Under the pieces are notes generated by a model that saw only the letters and a program-made list of their open reading frames with translations, was not told the origin of the DNA and did no database searches. A stretch of DNA of 64,000 nt from Nitrospinaceae bacterium. Its GTDB lineage: Bacteria > Nitrospinota > Nitrospinia > Nitrospinales > VA-1. A program made the translations under genes and the position numbers. Below, one piece after another: positions 40,873-49,445 of the stretch. Where the stretch lies: NCBI GenBank assembly GCA_029261595.1, contig JAJDAZ010000040.1, positions 49,957 through 113,956 of the forward strand, given 5' to 3'. Position 1 is the first letter of the stretch; the number at the start of each line of letters is the position of its first letter.

Positions 40873-41811
40873 ATGGACGATTCCCCCAAAAAAATCGCGG
40901 TCACGCCGCCGGCGTTTTGCAAGTCGGACCTGCACAGGGACGAGTTGACCCGGTGGTTCCCCAATACCACCTTCAATGAGAAAGACCGTTATCTCACCGG
41001 GCTGGAGCTGATAGACTTTTTGCAGGACGCCCAAGGCGCTATCATAGGCCGGGACCCGGTCAATGAAAACGTTTTAAAGTCCCTGCCGAGTCTCAAGATC
41101 ATTGCCAAATACGGCGTGGGTCTGGACAATATCGATCAGGAAGCCCTGGACCGACACAGAGTGAAATTCGGTTGGACCGCAGGCGTCAACAGCCTTTCGG
41201 TCGCGGAATTGACGTTGGGTTTCATGATCGGGCTTTGTCATAACACGTTCTCTAAAGGATTCGCCTTAAAGAAGAATCAATGGCATAAGGACGGCGGCAT
41301 TCAGTTGACGGGAAAAACCGTGGGCGTTATCGGGTGCGGCCATGTGGGGTCGGAAGTGGTTCGCCTTCTGGCTCCATTCAAGTGCCGCGTTCTGGTGCGA
41401 GACATCGTCGATAAGAGCCAGTTTTGCCAGGATCATGTGGCGGCAGTAGCCAGCCTCGACCAAGTGATCGAACAATCGGATATCCTCACCCTGCATATTC
41501 CACTGACAGATCTCACCCTCAATTTAATCAATGAAACTGTGTTGAGTCGCATGAAACCGACTGCATTTTTGATCAACACCAGCCGGGGCGAGGTGGTTAA
41601 TCAGCCCGCGCTGAAAATGAGTTTGTTGAAGGATATGATTGCAGGCGCTGCGCTGGATGTGTTCTCCCAGGAACCTCCGACCGATACGAAATTTCTCTCC
41701 CTCCCCAACCTGATGGTGACGCCGCATCTGGGCGGCAACTCTTTGGAAGCGGTAGACGCCATGGGTCGGTCCGCTATTGAACACCTAAAAAAGTTCTTCA
41801 TGAAGTCATAA
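40873..41811 (+). CDS. D-isomer-specific 2-hydroxyacid dehydrogenase (phosphoglycerate dehydrogenase-like)
   Basis: A 312-residue NAD-dependent dehydrogenase. The NAD-binding loop is VGVIGCGHVGSEVVRLL (~148-164); catalytic regions are LINTSRGEVVNQ, ALDVFSQEPP and TPHLGGNS. It lacks the ACT regulatory domain of classic SerA. YGVGLDNID is typical of phosphoglycerate dehydrogenases, but substrate range in this family is wide. It lies directly after the TraB gene. Confidence 0.9.
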   Translation: MDDSPKKIAVTPPAFCKSDLHRDELTRWFPNTTFNEKDRYLTGLELIDFLQDAQGAIIGRDPVNENVLKSLPSLKIIAKYGVGLDNIDQEALDRHRVKFGWTAGVNSLSVAELTLGFMIGLCHNTFSKGFALKKNQWHKDGGIQLTGKTVGVIGCGHVGSEVVRLLAPFKCRVLVRDIVDKSQFCQDHVAAVASLDQVIEQSDILTLHIPLTDLTLNLINETVLSRMKPTAFLINTSRGEVVNQPALKMSLLKDMIAGAALDVFSQEPPTDTKFLSLPNLMVTPHLGGNSLEAVDAMGRSAIEHLKKFFMKS

Positions 41812-42143
41812 TTTTACTACAATTTTTACCGCTTTACGGACCTCCTGCTTTTCTCACCTGAGTTATTACCCGCCTCTCCAACCGCCGGTTTGCCCCAGAT
41901 TGAAATAATATCAAAATTTAAAATTTTCAGGATATCCTAATAAAATTAGGATTAGGGAATTAAATTGCATTGTTTTTTAATATAATTATGTTATTATTTA
42001 AAATAATTACTGTATTCCGAATAAAAAATTTAAGGTATAGGGAATTAATTTTATCAAAAGTTATGGTCAAGGCCAGTGGTTTAAACCATTTTGGTTTAAC
42101 CGGAAACTATCATGAGCCTCATAAAAGATGAAAAAGGAGAAGA
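41812..42143. other. 332-base AT-rich leader upstream of the chemoreceptor gene
   Basis: No gene is seen. The centre (about 41,930-42,060) is strongly AT-rich, with TATAAT at 41981-41986 as a possible -10 element, although no good -35 stands 17 bases before it. Near the end are the operator-like palindromes described separately and an AAAGGAG ribosome site at 42134-42140. Confidence 0.5.
42077..42101. promoter_or_regulatory. Paired palindromes upstream of the chemoreceptor gene
   Basis: TGGTTTAAACCA (42077-42088) is a perfect 12-base palindrome, and TGGTTTAACC (42092-42101) repeats it three bases later with GGTT-T-AACC symmetry. Two related dyads in tandem, 43 bases before the start codon, look like a regulator binding site. 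The regulator is unknown. Confidence 0.4.
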
Positions 42144-44468
42144 ATGATGTTCAATTTCTTTAATGATCTTAAAGTAGGGATGAAAATTGGTATGGGATTC
42201 GCCCTCATGGCTTTGGTCCTTTTCATAACTATTGTAATTACAATGTTTCAGACAGGAAAAACAGCGAAATTGACCGATCAAGTGGTTGATTTACGTGTCC
42301 CCACAGCCCAGTCCAGCCTCATGATGATGAACGGGATGAATCATTCCCTGGCCGCTCTGCGTGGATGGATGTTGCTGGGTAAAGATAAATTCAAAGTTGA
42401 AAGAGCCGTAGCCTGGTCGGAGGAAATTGACCCTTTCCTGAAAAAAATGAAGGAATTTTCAGTTAATTGGACCGATCCCGCAAATATTGAGAAATTAAAG
42501 GTCATCGAAGCAAAGTTGGAGGATTTCCGTCGGTATCAAAAGGAAATTGAAGACATTGCCAACACTTCGGAGAATCGTCCGGCTCTCAAAATCCTGCTTC
42601 AGGAAGCGGCCCCTCAGGCAGATATTTTGGTCAGTAATATCACAAAGATCATAGACATCGAAGCGACATTGGCAACAACCCCGGAAAGAAAAGCCTTGCT
42701 CGGAATGATGGCCGATATTCGTGGTACGACCGCCCGCGCCCTGGCTAATATCCGTGCCTTTCTACTTTCGGGTGACCCCAAGTTTAAAGACCGTTTCAAT
42801 TCGATGTGGAAGAAAAACATAAAAAGATTCGGCGACTTGTCGAGCCACTCTGCCAATTTAAATTCAAAGCAATTGGCACTCTTTGAAGAATTCACTAAGG
42901 CCAGAGAAATATTTTCCATTTTGCCGGATCGGATGTTCGAGATTCGTGGGGGTAAAGAATGGAATCAGGCCAACACGTGGTTAGGGAGCAAGGCAGCGCC
43001 GACGGCGTTTGCCATCAAGGAACAGCTCAATAGCATGATAGCCAGCCAAAAGGATCTGCTTGCAGGGGACATGGTTGAATCCAAAAATCTATCGAGTTTC
43101 CTAAATAATTTACTTTGGATATTGCTGTTGGTGGGTGTTGTGTCCTGTGCCATTTTAGGTTTTTATATCACCCGCGCAGTCAGCCAGCCGGTGGCGAAAA
43201 TTGCATTGGTGGCAAAAGAATTGGTAGCAGGAAACCTGAAACAAGAGCATCTTGAAATTGTTTCCAAAGATGAGTTGGGCCTGCTGGGGGATGTATTTAA
43301 TCAGATGTTGGATCAGCTAAAGAATTATATAAACAACGCGGAGGAGATTTTAACAGGAAAACGAAAATCGCTCAGCGCGGGTTTCGAAGGAGAGTTTGAG
43401 TCCTCCTTGCAAAGAATGCTGGAACAGGCTGAGGAAAAGAAGGAAATGCAGAAACGTGAACAACAGAAGGCCCAAGAACTGCAAGAGAAGGTAGACAGCA
43501 TACTGGTTGTGGTGGATGCGGCAACTGAGGGCGACCTCACTAAGGAGATCACAGTTCATGGAGAGGACACCATTGGACGATTGGGTGAGGGTCTGTCAAA
43601 ATTCTTTAGTAATCTCCAGGATATTATTGGCAAGATTGGAAAAACCGCCATCACGGTAGGGTCTTCCGCCGAGGAACTTTCTTCGACCAGTCAGATACTG
43701 GCCGGCGGCGCTGAAGAAACCTCCGCCCAAGCCAATGTCGTTTCGGTGGCTTCAGAGCAGGTTAACTCTAATGTTCATACCGTCGCTTCTGGAACGGAAG
43801 AAATGACCACCAGTATCAAGGAAATCTCTCAAAGCGCGACGGAAGCGGCCAGAGTCGCGGGATCAGCAGTTGAAGTCGCTGAGAAAACAAACGCTACAGT
43901 ATCAAAACTTGGAGACAGTTCTGAGGAGATCGGTCAGGTGATTAAGGTGATTACCTCTATCGCGGAACAAACCAATCTTCTGGCCCTCAATGCGACTATC
44001 GAAGCGGCACGGGCCGGGGAAGCGGGAAAAGGTTTTGCCGTGGTCGCGAATGAGGTCAAAGAACTTGCCAATCAAACGGCCAAGGCAACTGAAGATATCA
44101 GTGAAAAAATTCAAACCATTCAGACAGACACCAAAAATTCGGTGGATGCGATTGGTGAGATTGCCGCAGTCATTAACAACATCAACGATATCTCCAACAC
44201 CATTGCTGGCGCCGTGGAAGAACAGACGGCAACCACCAATGAGATCAGCCGAAACGTCAACGATGCGGCCAAGGGCACCACGGAAATTGCGGATAATATC
44301 ACCGGTGTTGCCGAGGCGGCAAAACAAACCACTCAGGCGGCCAATGATTCTCAAACCGCAGCTACGGAGCTTTCCAAAATGGCGTCCGACCTGCAGGGGA
44401 TCGTCAGGCAGTTTACTTTGTTAGAAACTAAAGAGGTGAGTAAAAAAAAAGCCTCTATGAGCGAATAG
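42144..44468 (+). CDS. Methyl-accepting chemotaxis protein
   Basis: A 774-residue chemoreceptor. A first membrane helix (~13-35), an extracytoplasmic four-helix-type sensor (~36-310), a second helix (~313-335), HAMP (~336-390) and a second HAMP-like segment near 450-490 precede the signalling hairpin with the invariant tip [19 protein letters not shown]. The start ATG has AAGGAGA upstream. The C-terminus, after [12 protein letters not shown], runs into a lysine stretch encoded by nine A and stops in a region that also encodes the N-terminus of a globin in the -1 frame. See the frameshift entry. Confidence 0.95.
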   Translation: MMFNFFNDLKVGMKIGMGFALMALVLFITIVITMFQTGKTAKLTDQVVDLRVPTAQSSLMMMNGMNHSLAALRGWMLLGKDKFKVERAVAWSEEIDPFLKKMKEFSVNWTDPANIEKLKVIEAKLEDFRRYQKEIEDIANTSENRPALKILLQEAAPQADILVSNITKIIDIEATLATTPERKALLGMMADIRGTTARALANIRAFLLSGDPKFKDRFNSMWKKNIKRFGDLSSHSANLNSKQLALFEEFTKAREIFSILPDRMFEIRGGKEWNQANTWLGSKAAPTAFAIKEQLNSMIASQKDLLAGDMVESKNLSSFLNNLLWILLLVGVVSCAILGFYITRAVSQPVAKIALVAKELVAGNLKQEHLEIVSKDELGLLGDVFNQMLDQLKNYINNAEEILTGKRKSLSAGFEGEFESSLQRMLEQAEEKKEMQKREQQKAQELQEKVDSILVVVDAATEGDLTKEITVHGEDTIGRLGEGLSKFFSNLQDIIGKIGKTAITVGSSAEELSSTSQILAGGAEETSAQANVVSVASEQVNSNVHTVASGTEEMTTSIKEISQSATEAARVAGSAVEVAEKTNATVSKLGDSSEEIGQVIKVITSIAEQTNLLALNATIEAARAGEAGKGFAVVANEVKELANQTAKATEDISEKIQTIQTDTKNSVDAIGEIAAVINNINDISNTIAGAVEEQTATTNEISRNVNDAAKGTTEIADNITGVAEAAKQTTQAANDSQTAATELSKMASDLQGIVRQFTLLETKEVSKKKASMSE
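44433..44450 (+). other. Possible -1 frameshift or slippage site joining receptor and globin
   Basis: GAGGTGA (44433-44439) is a seven-base match to the Shine-Dalgarno consensus with no start codon at a usable distance. It is followed by nine A (44442-44450) read as AAA AAA AAA in the receptor frame. Shifting by -1 after the last AAA continues as [12 protein letters not shown], the canonical truncated-globin N-terminus. This resembles the dnaX-type arrangement (internal Shine-Dalgarno plus A-rich slip site), though its spacing is shorter, and a run of nine A also favours polymerase slippage. One missing A in the assembly would have the same effect. Confidence 0.6.
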
Positions 44469-44809
44469 GGGGCAAGGAAGCCGTCAAAGCCGCCGTGGAT
44501 GTCTTTTACGAAAAGGTGATGATGGACCCTGAGCTAAAACCATTTTTTGCCGGAGTGGATTTGGTTCGGCAGAAAAACAAGCAGAAAGATTTTTTAACGT
44601 TTGCGTTTGGAGGGGCCCCGCACTATTCCGGAAAAAACCTGCGCGAGGCTCACCGACGATTGGTTGAAAAGGGAATGAATGCGCTTCACTTCGAGGCGGT
44701 GGTGAATCATCTGGGTAGTACCTTGAAGGAATTGAATGTTTCCGATGAATTGATCCAGGAAGCGGCGAGGATAGCTAAATCGACCAGGAACGATGTTCTG
44801 AACCAGTAA
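44450..44809 (+). CDS. Truncated haemoglobin (group I-like), probably translated as a C-terminal receptor domain
   Basis: The frame encodes 119 residues starting S-L-Y-E-R-I-G-G. It includes the B10 tyrosine in [10 protein letters not shown] in LKPFF, and the proximal histidine in REAHRRL, then [12 protein letters not shown] and RNDVLNQ. The N-terminal motif is conserved in group I globins, so the coding sequence must begin at or before 44450, yet a stop at 44441 closes the frame and no ATG, GTG or TTG occurs before a GTG at 44495, which would remove helix A. Translation by fusion with the receptor explains this best. Truncated globins bind O2 or NO. Confidence 0.8.
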   Translation, partial: SLYERIGGKEAVKAAVDVFYEKVMMDPELKPFFAGVDLVRQKNKQKDFLTFAFGGAPHYSGKNLREAHRRLVEKGMNALHFEAVVNHLGSTLKELNVSDELIQEAARIAKSTRNDVLNQ

Positions 44810-44839
44810 CACCGTTTAGCATTATTTAAATGGAGAAAA

Positions 44840-45898
44840 ATGGGCTCAATTGTCCGGGTACTCATAGCAGAAGATGAATCCAAGTCTTTTGAGATTCTAA
44901 AGCGGGTTTTAGAAAAGAATAACTGGATTGTGGACAGCGCAATCAATGGCGAGGAGGCCTTAAAGTTACTTGAGGAATCGTCATACGATGTTTTGCTCAC
45001 CGATCTGAACATGCCGGTAATGAATGGCATGGAATTGATCAGTCGCGTTCGCAATGAGGTGGCCCAAACACCCTTGATAATCATGTTCACGGCCTATAGG
45101 GACGCGGGCATAAAAAACCGGGCGATGGAAATGGAGGTCGATGGTTTTTTTACCAAGCCGGTCGATTTCAAAAGTCTTTTTGCCTGTATTTTTGATGGGC
45201 TCAAAAAACAGGAAAAAGAAAGGAGGGAAAAATCCTCCACCCCGGAAATACAGGCTCCTAAAGATCCGGAATTAATACAACCTCCATTTGTAGGCGTGGT
45301 GATTGCAGTGAGTACAGGAGGCCCGCAAACCTTGAAACAATTGTTTGAGAAATTAACGGTTCCTCTGCATGCATCCATCTTCCTGGTTCAGCACGGCCCC
45401 GGTTGGGTACTCGAAGAATTGGCCGAAAATTTGAATAATGAGTACGAGATTCCGATTCAATTAGCCGTCGATGGAATGCAACCTCAAATGGATCAGGTGT
45501 ATCTCGCTCCGGGGGACCGGCACTTATGCATTGATCCTGAAACGTTCTCTATTCAATTGTCAACGGCTCCCCCGGAACATTTTCTGCGCCCGGCGGCGGA
45601 CCCTCTTTTCCGGTCGGCGGCACAGGCTTTCGGGAAACATTGTGTGGCGGTGATTCTTTCAGGGTTGGGTAAAGATGGTGCGCTGGGAGCAAAAAAAATA
45701 TGTGAGTTCGGAGGGAAGGTTTTGATACAGGAACCCAAAACGGCGTTGGCCGTCACCATGCCTCAAATGGCGATCCAATCCGACATCAAGCATCAAGTGG
45801 TTCCGATCAGAAAAATGGCGGAAACGCTATTGAGAAATACCTTGGACATGAGTCAACGGTTGAATGAACAAGCAAAATTGACTTCCACGGTTTTATAA
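44840..45898 (+). CDS. cheB: Receiver-CheB methylesterase
   Basis: A 352-residue protein. The receiver domain has the phosphorylatable Asp55 (LLTDLNMPV), Thr84 and Lys106. After a linker at ~122-148, the CheB domain has Ser158 (VSTGGP), His185 (QHGPGW) and Asp279 (LSGLGKDGA), the catalytic triad. It demethylates or deamidates chemoreceptors when phosphorylated. The start ATG follows GGAGAAAA. Placement next to the receptor gene suggests this receptor is a substrate; cheR, cheA and cheW are not in the window. Confidence 0.93.
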   Translation: MGSIVRVLIAEDESKSFEILKRVLEKNNWIVDSAINGEEALKLLEESSYDVLLTDLNMPVMNGMELISRVRNEVAQTPLIIMFTAYRDAGIKNRAMEMEVDGFFTKPVDFKSLFACIFDGLKKQEKERREKSSTPEIQAPKDPELIQPPFVGVVIAVSTGGPQTLKQLFEKLTVPLHASIFLVQHGPGWVLEELAENLNNEYEIPIQLAVDGMQPQMDQVYLAPGDRHLCIDPETFSIQLSTAPPEHFLRPAADPLFRSAAQAFGKHCVAVILSGLGKDGALGAKKICEFGGKVLIQEPKTALAVTMPQMAIQSDIKHQVVPIRKMAETLLRNTLDMSQRLNEQAKLTSTVL

Positions 45899-45933
45899 TT
45901 TTTTTTTATAAAAAAAGGGTTAAGGGGAGAACT

Positions 45934-46779
45934 ATGGCTCTTGCAATTGAAAAAATATTCAAGGATCCCGACGCAATCCCGGCGTTGCCAGTCAATTTTT
46001 ATAAGATCATGGAAGCGATCAATGACCCGGATGCCGATGTACACGAAATCGCTGATATCATTTCATCCGATATTGGCCTGACGGCCAAGATTTTAAGGCT
46101 GGTCAACAGTTCCTATTTCGGGTTATCGACTAAAGTGGCAACGATCCCCCATTCTTTAAACATCATAGGATTGAGTCCGCTCAGCACCCTGGTATTGGCT
46201 TCTGCGCTGATCAACCAATTTGATGGCATTCCAGAATATTTCGTCACCACCGAGTCTTTTTGGTCGCATAACGTGGCCTGCGGCATTGCGGCCCGGCAAA
46301 TAAGTAAATTGAAAGGCCTGGGGAATGAGGAACTGCTTTATATTGCTGGAATGGTTCATGATATTGGATCTTTACTCATTTATCAGGAATACCCGGAAAA
46401 AGCGAAAAAAGCTCTCAATCAATGCAATGAATGGGGGATAAATTTAGTCAATGCAGAAAAAAGCGCTCTGGGTTTTGATCATACGCAGGTCGGGGGGGCG
46501 CTGATGGAGAAATGGAACCTGCCTCAAATTATTAAAGAAACCACGGAGTATCATCATCAGCCGTTAAATGCACCGCAATATAAGGAAGAAGCCGCGATCG
46601 TGCATTTGGCTGATTACATAGTGCAATCGAATCAATTGGGCAGTAGCGGAGAGATTCAAAGTTTTGCTTTGGATAAGAGAGTTCTGCAGTTCCTTGATCT
46701 GCCTGAAAAAATCCTTCCTTGGATTTCAGAAAAAACCATACAAAACTTTGAGGAAGTCTATAACATCCTGGCTGAATAA
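45934..46779 (+). CDS. HDOD domain protein
   Basis: A 281-residue protein made almost entirely of one HDOD domain: LPVNFYKIMEAINDPDADVHEI, DIGLTAKILRLVNSSYFG, and GMVHDIGSLLIYQEYP with the degenerate HD motif. HDOD proteins act in two-component and cyclic-di-GMP-linked signalling, mostly without nuclease activity. A good ribosome site, AAGGGGAGA, precedes the ATG. It is 35 bases after cheB and likely in the same operon. Confidence 0.92.
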   Translation: MALAIEKIFKDPDAIPALPVNFYKIMEAINDPDADVHEIADIISSDIGLTAKILRLVNSSYFGLSTKVATIPHSLNIIGLSPLSTLVLASALINQFDGIPEYFVTTESFWSHNVACGIAARQISKLKGLGNEELLYIAGMVHDIGSLLIYQEYPEKAKKALNQCNEWGINLVNAEKSALGFDHTQVGGALMEKWNLPQIIKETTEYHHQPLNAPQYKEEAAIVHLADYIVQSNQLGSSGEIQSFALDKRVLQFLDLPEKILPWISEKTIQNFEEVYNILAE

Positions 46780-46785
46780 GGAATG

Positions 46786-46889
46786 GATCCCTTGGGAAAT
46801 ATACTAAATGAATTGGACGTTCCGAACGATTTGATCGAGAGGCGGCTCAGACTGCCATGTCCGTAAAAAATGATGTTCTGAATCGGTGA
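46786..46889 (+). pseudogene. Decayed C-terminal fragment of a second truncated globin
   Basis: Reading from 46792 gives L-G-N-I-L-N-E-L-D-V-P-N-D-L-I-E, and after a one-base shift near 46840, E-A-A-Q-T-A-M-S-V-K-N-D-V-L-N-R-stop. This aligns along its whole length with the C-terminus of the intact globin ([16 protein letters not shown], then [20 protein letters not shown]). The upstream part of the gene is missing. It starts seven bases after the HDOD stop. It is a relic of a duplicated or rearranged globin gene. Confidence 0.75.
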
Positions 46890-47220
46890 TTGAGTTGGCA
46901 AAAATAAGGAAATTGATTGGGTTGAAATACTTGGTTTGCGTATGTCCTCAATTTTTTTATCGCATGTGTTGACCTTGCCTTTTTTCAAAAATAGATCCTC
47001 CGTGGGGAATAAATCCGAATAAAATCTCATCTAATCATATGCGAAGGAGATTGATTGGAGATAAAGAAGTTAGAAGATGAGCTAACAAAGATTTAATAGT
47101 TCGTGAAAAAATTTATTGAAACTCAGAATAAATTAAACGCTCCGGGCAGTTTGACTCAGAACACTGCTCAAATTTCTCCCTCGGCCAAGGGTGGTTTTCT
47201 GTGTCGATAAGGGGGAGGAA
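46890..47220. other. 331-base interval between globin relic and PAS gene
   Basis: No supported gene. A 35-codon frame beginning GTG (47103-47210) lies directly before the PAS gene but has no ribosome site and an unconvincing composition. The rest is AT-rich, without a recognised promoter. Confidence 0.5.
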
Positions 47221-47709
47221 ATGATGAATGATGAAATGCCGCTGACAGATGTATGCAGTTTGCAATCAGCTCTGAACAGTGTCCAGGCTAATATTTTTAT
47301 TGCCGACCGGGATTTTAAACTGGTTTACATGAATCCTAAGGCGAAAGTAACACTTAAAAAAATTGAAAATGAGGTTTTTGAGGTTTTCAGCATTAAAATA
47401 GATAATTTCATTGGAGGATCCATACACAGGTTTCACAGGGACCCCAATCGAGTGGAAAGAATTTTACGCAACCCTCAGGCTTTACCTCATGAAGCTATTT
47501 TTGAATTTGGTAATGTTCATTTAAAGACCAGTATTAGTGGAATTGTCGGACCGGAAGGTAAAATAACCGGCTACATCGTCAATTGGGAGGACGTGTCTGA
47601 AAAAGCCAAGTTGTTGAAAGAAATGTCGAATAAAACCGGTTTGGATGTGGAAATGGCACAGTTGCTCATAAGCTTGAAAAGTATCGAAAAGGTGTATGGT
47701 GAAACTTGA
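47221..47709 (+). CDS. Stand-alone PAS domain protein
   Basis: A 162-residue protein from the ATG at 47221, chosen because GGGGGAGG lies just before it; the frame is open 30 bases farther. Residues ~12-130 form a PAS domain of the type found at the front of chemoreceptors (ANIFIADRDFKLVYMNPKA, GGSIHRFHRDPNRVERIL, GYIVNWEDVSEKAK). No output domain follows. It probably binds a small ligand or cofactor and works through protein contact, perhaps with the receptor of this locus. A strong terminator follows. Confidence 0.85.
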   Translation: MMNDEMPLTDVCSLQSALNSVQANIFIADRDFKLVYMNPKAKVTLKKIENEVFEVFSIKIDNFIGGSIHRFHRDPNRVERILRNPQALPHEAIFEFGNVHLKTSISGIVGPEGKITGYIVNWEDVSEKAKLLKEMSNKTGLDVEMAQLLISLKSIEKVYGET

Positions 47710-47751
47710 TTTAGACAATTTATCTGTACCGTTTTTCCAAGTTTACGATTT

Positions 47752-47783
47752 AATCCCCGCTTCTTGGAGCGGGGATTTTTTTT
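47752..47783 (+). terminator. Rho-independent terminator after the PAS gene
   Basis: AATCCCCGC-TTCTTGGA-GCGGGGATT followed by T tract (eight T in total): a stable GC stem with 4-8 base loop and U-tail. It lies 43 bases after the PAS stop and closes the signalling locus. Confidence 0.9.
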
Positions 47784-47908
47784 GAGTGATTGCCATGAAT
47801 TTCTCAAGGGTTTATTCTTTAAAAGGGCCCATGTATGATATGAATGCACGAATCAGTGAAATAGTGAAATTTTTTCATAACATTATTAAAATTTGAAATT
47901 GATACTGC

Positions 47909-48523
47909 ATGGATACGACATCGGACAAAAATGAGGGGTACGCGAGGAACGACTGGCAGAATCACTATGACAATGATGATCTGCAGTGGGATTTGGGTCA
48001 GGTGGCTCCGCCTTTCATCCGATTGTGGGAAGAAAATAAATTTTTCAGGGGAAAGGCCATCATTCCCGGCTGTGGACAAGGGCATGAGGTTGTGTTTCTT
48101 GCTGAAAACGGGTTTCAGGTCACAGGGCTGGATTATGCTCCCGGAGCGGTGAGCTTGCTACAAAGCGCCATTAAAGAAAAAAGTTTGCAGGCCCAGGTCC
48201 TGCACCAGGATTTTTTCCAACTGGACGATACCCACAACGCCCAATACGACTTGATGCTGGAGCAGGCGTTTTTTTGCGCCATTCATCCTTCCCGGCGGCC
48301 CGCCTATGTGGAAACCGTGACACGTATACTAAAAAAAGACGGATTGCTGGCCGCTCTTTTTTATGAAACCGGAGAAAAGGGAGGCCCTCCATTCAACACC
48401 ACCCCGTCGGATATCCTCGATCACTTTTCCGATGATTTTCATATCGAAACTTTGGAAAAGACTCCGCATTCTGTCGAAAAAAGAAAAGATAAGGAACTGC
48501 TGGGGCTACTCAGGAAAAAATAA
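47909..48523 (+). CDS. TPMT-family SAM-dependent methyltransferase
   Basis: A 204-residue thiopurine S-methyltransferase-like protein. NDWQNHYDNDDLQWDLGQ near the N-terminus is the family entry motif, followed by motif I AIIPGCGQGHEVVFLAENG and VTGLDYAPGAV. Bacterial relatives methylate thiol, selenium, tellurium or halide compounds; which applies here is unknown. It is probably monocistronic, following a terminator, and its stop is followed at once by a repeat hairpin. Confidence 0.9.
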   Translation: MDTTSDKNEGYARNDWQNHYDNDDLQWDLGQVAPPFIRLWEENKFFRGKAIIPGCGQGHEVVFLAENGFQVTGLDYAPGAVSLLQSAIKEKSLQAQVLHQDFFQLDDTHNAQYDLMLEQAFFCAIHPSRRPAYVETVTRILKKDGLLAALFYETGEKGGPPFNTTPSDILDHFSDDFHIETLEKTPHSVEKRKDKELLGLLRKK

Positions 48524-48524
48524 T

Positions 48525-48547
48525 CCCCGTTACACGGGGAGGAAAAG
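48525..48547 (+). repeat. Hairpin module of dispersed repeat, after methyltransferase gene
   Basis: CCCCGT-TAC-ACGGGG then AGGAAAAG, two bases after the stop codon. It parallels the 2470-2493 copy in structure and placement, with compensating stem changes (CAC/GTG versus CGT/ACG), which argues that the hairpin itself matters. Confidence 0.55.
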
Positions 48548-48563
48548 TCTGCTACGCTCGTTT

Positions 48564-48603
48564 TACCCCTTGCGGGGCATGAAGGCAAAGGTGAAATATC
48601 ACA
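48564..48603. repeat. Third copy of the TACCCC...ATATCACA repeat
   Basis: A 40-base copy of the 39-base units at 39502-39579: TACCCCTTGCGGGGCATGAAGG...GAAATATCACA. It has one extra T in the mini-hairpin. The copy lies in the same orientation between a methyltransferase and the SRAP gene. Confidence 0.75.
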
Positions 48604-48631
48604 CGCTCTCCAGCCCAGAGGCCATTGCACA

Positions 48632-48662
48632 TTAATATTTGGTCCAGCGCTACGCTGGTGGC
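48632..48662. repeat. Palindromic module overlapping the SRAP 3' end
   Basis: TTAATATTTGGTCCAGCGCTACGCTGGTGGC is an inverted version of the module at 39381-39410. It supplies the stop codon and last residues (PPA) of the SRAP protein on the minus strand. Confidence 0.65.
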
Positions 48663-49312
48663 CGAAGACATTCCGCCCGGTCATTTTTTGCCGAGTTGAT
48701 TTCCCTGGAAATTTTGATTTGTTTCATAGCCTGGGCCGGAAAAGGCACCAGTAAAGATTGAAGGGCATTGACCTCCGAAGTTGCATCGAGCCAGGTGCTA
48801 TAATTTTCCGGGGACAAAATGACCGGCATACGAGGATGGATGGGTTGCAGGAGAGAATTGCAGTGAGTGGTGATGATCGAAAACGTCCATATTAACCCGC
48901 CGTCTTTTTTCCATTCCGACCAGATGCCTGTAAAGGCGAACAGATCATTATTGCTTAGAGTGATATAATGAGGTTGTTTTCCATCTACCGTATTTTCCCA
49001 TTCAATGAATCCATCGGCAGGAATGAGGCATCTTTTAGTTTTGAAAGAGGCTTTGAAGCTGGGCTTTTCCCGAATGGTTTCCGAACGGGCGTTGATCAAT
49101 CGCGAGCCGAATTTTTCGTCCTTCGCCCAGGAAGGGATCAATCCCCAGCGCATCTGGCATAATTCAAGATGGTCCTCCAGGAGAATGACTACGGGTGCCG
49201 TCTGTGTGGGGGCAATATTATAGCGTTCCTGGTGTGGAACTTTGATGTCCATGAAAGAAAAATGCGATTGAATGGCTTTTCCTGGTTTGGTTAGGGTGTA
49301 GCGTCCACACAT
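48650..49312 (-). CDS. SRAP-domain protein (YedK/HMCES homologue)
   Basis: A 220-residue protein that crosslinks to abasic sites in single-stranded DNA and so protects them. The catalytic Cys2 is exposed after methionine removal (MCGRYTLTKP); GFIEWEN has the active-site glutamate, and HPRMPVIL the conserved histidine. The gene ends inside a dispersed repeat, which provides the final residues and stop. No SOS operator was recognised. Confidence 0.95.
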   Translation of the reverse strand: MCGRYTLTKPGKAIQSHFSFMDIKVPHQERYNIAPTQTAPVVILLEDHLELCQMRWGLIPSWAKDEKFGSRLINARSETIREKPSFKASFKTKRCLIPADGFIEWENTVDGKQPHYITLSNNDLFAFTGIWSEWKKDGGLIWTFSIITTHCNSLLQPIHPRMPVILSPENYSTWLDATSEVNALQSLLVPFPAQAMKQIKISREINSAKNDRAECLRPPA

Positions 49313-49445
49313 GCTATAAAAACCTTTCGAATTATTGGAAAATCGGGATCAACCCGGTAGTATGGATATGATAATGGAGAAAATTAAAAAATCGATGTTT
49401 TTTGACTCGGGCATCCCCAACCTCTTTTAAAATTAAACTTGCGAT

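Noticed and set aside
47103..47210. 35-codon frame before the PAS gene
   Set aside because: GTG start without ribosome site; composition unconvincing.
48536..48552. RNase P-like GAGGAAAAGTC string
   Set aside because: It is part of the repeat hairpin module also found at 2484; no other RNase P element nearby.
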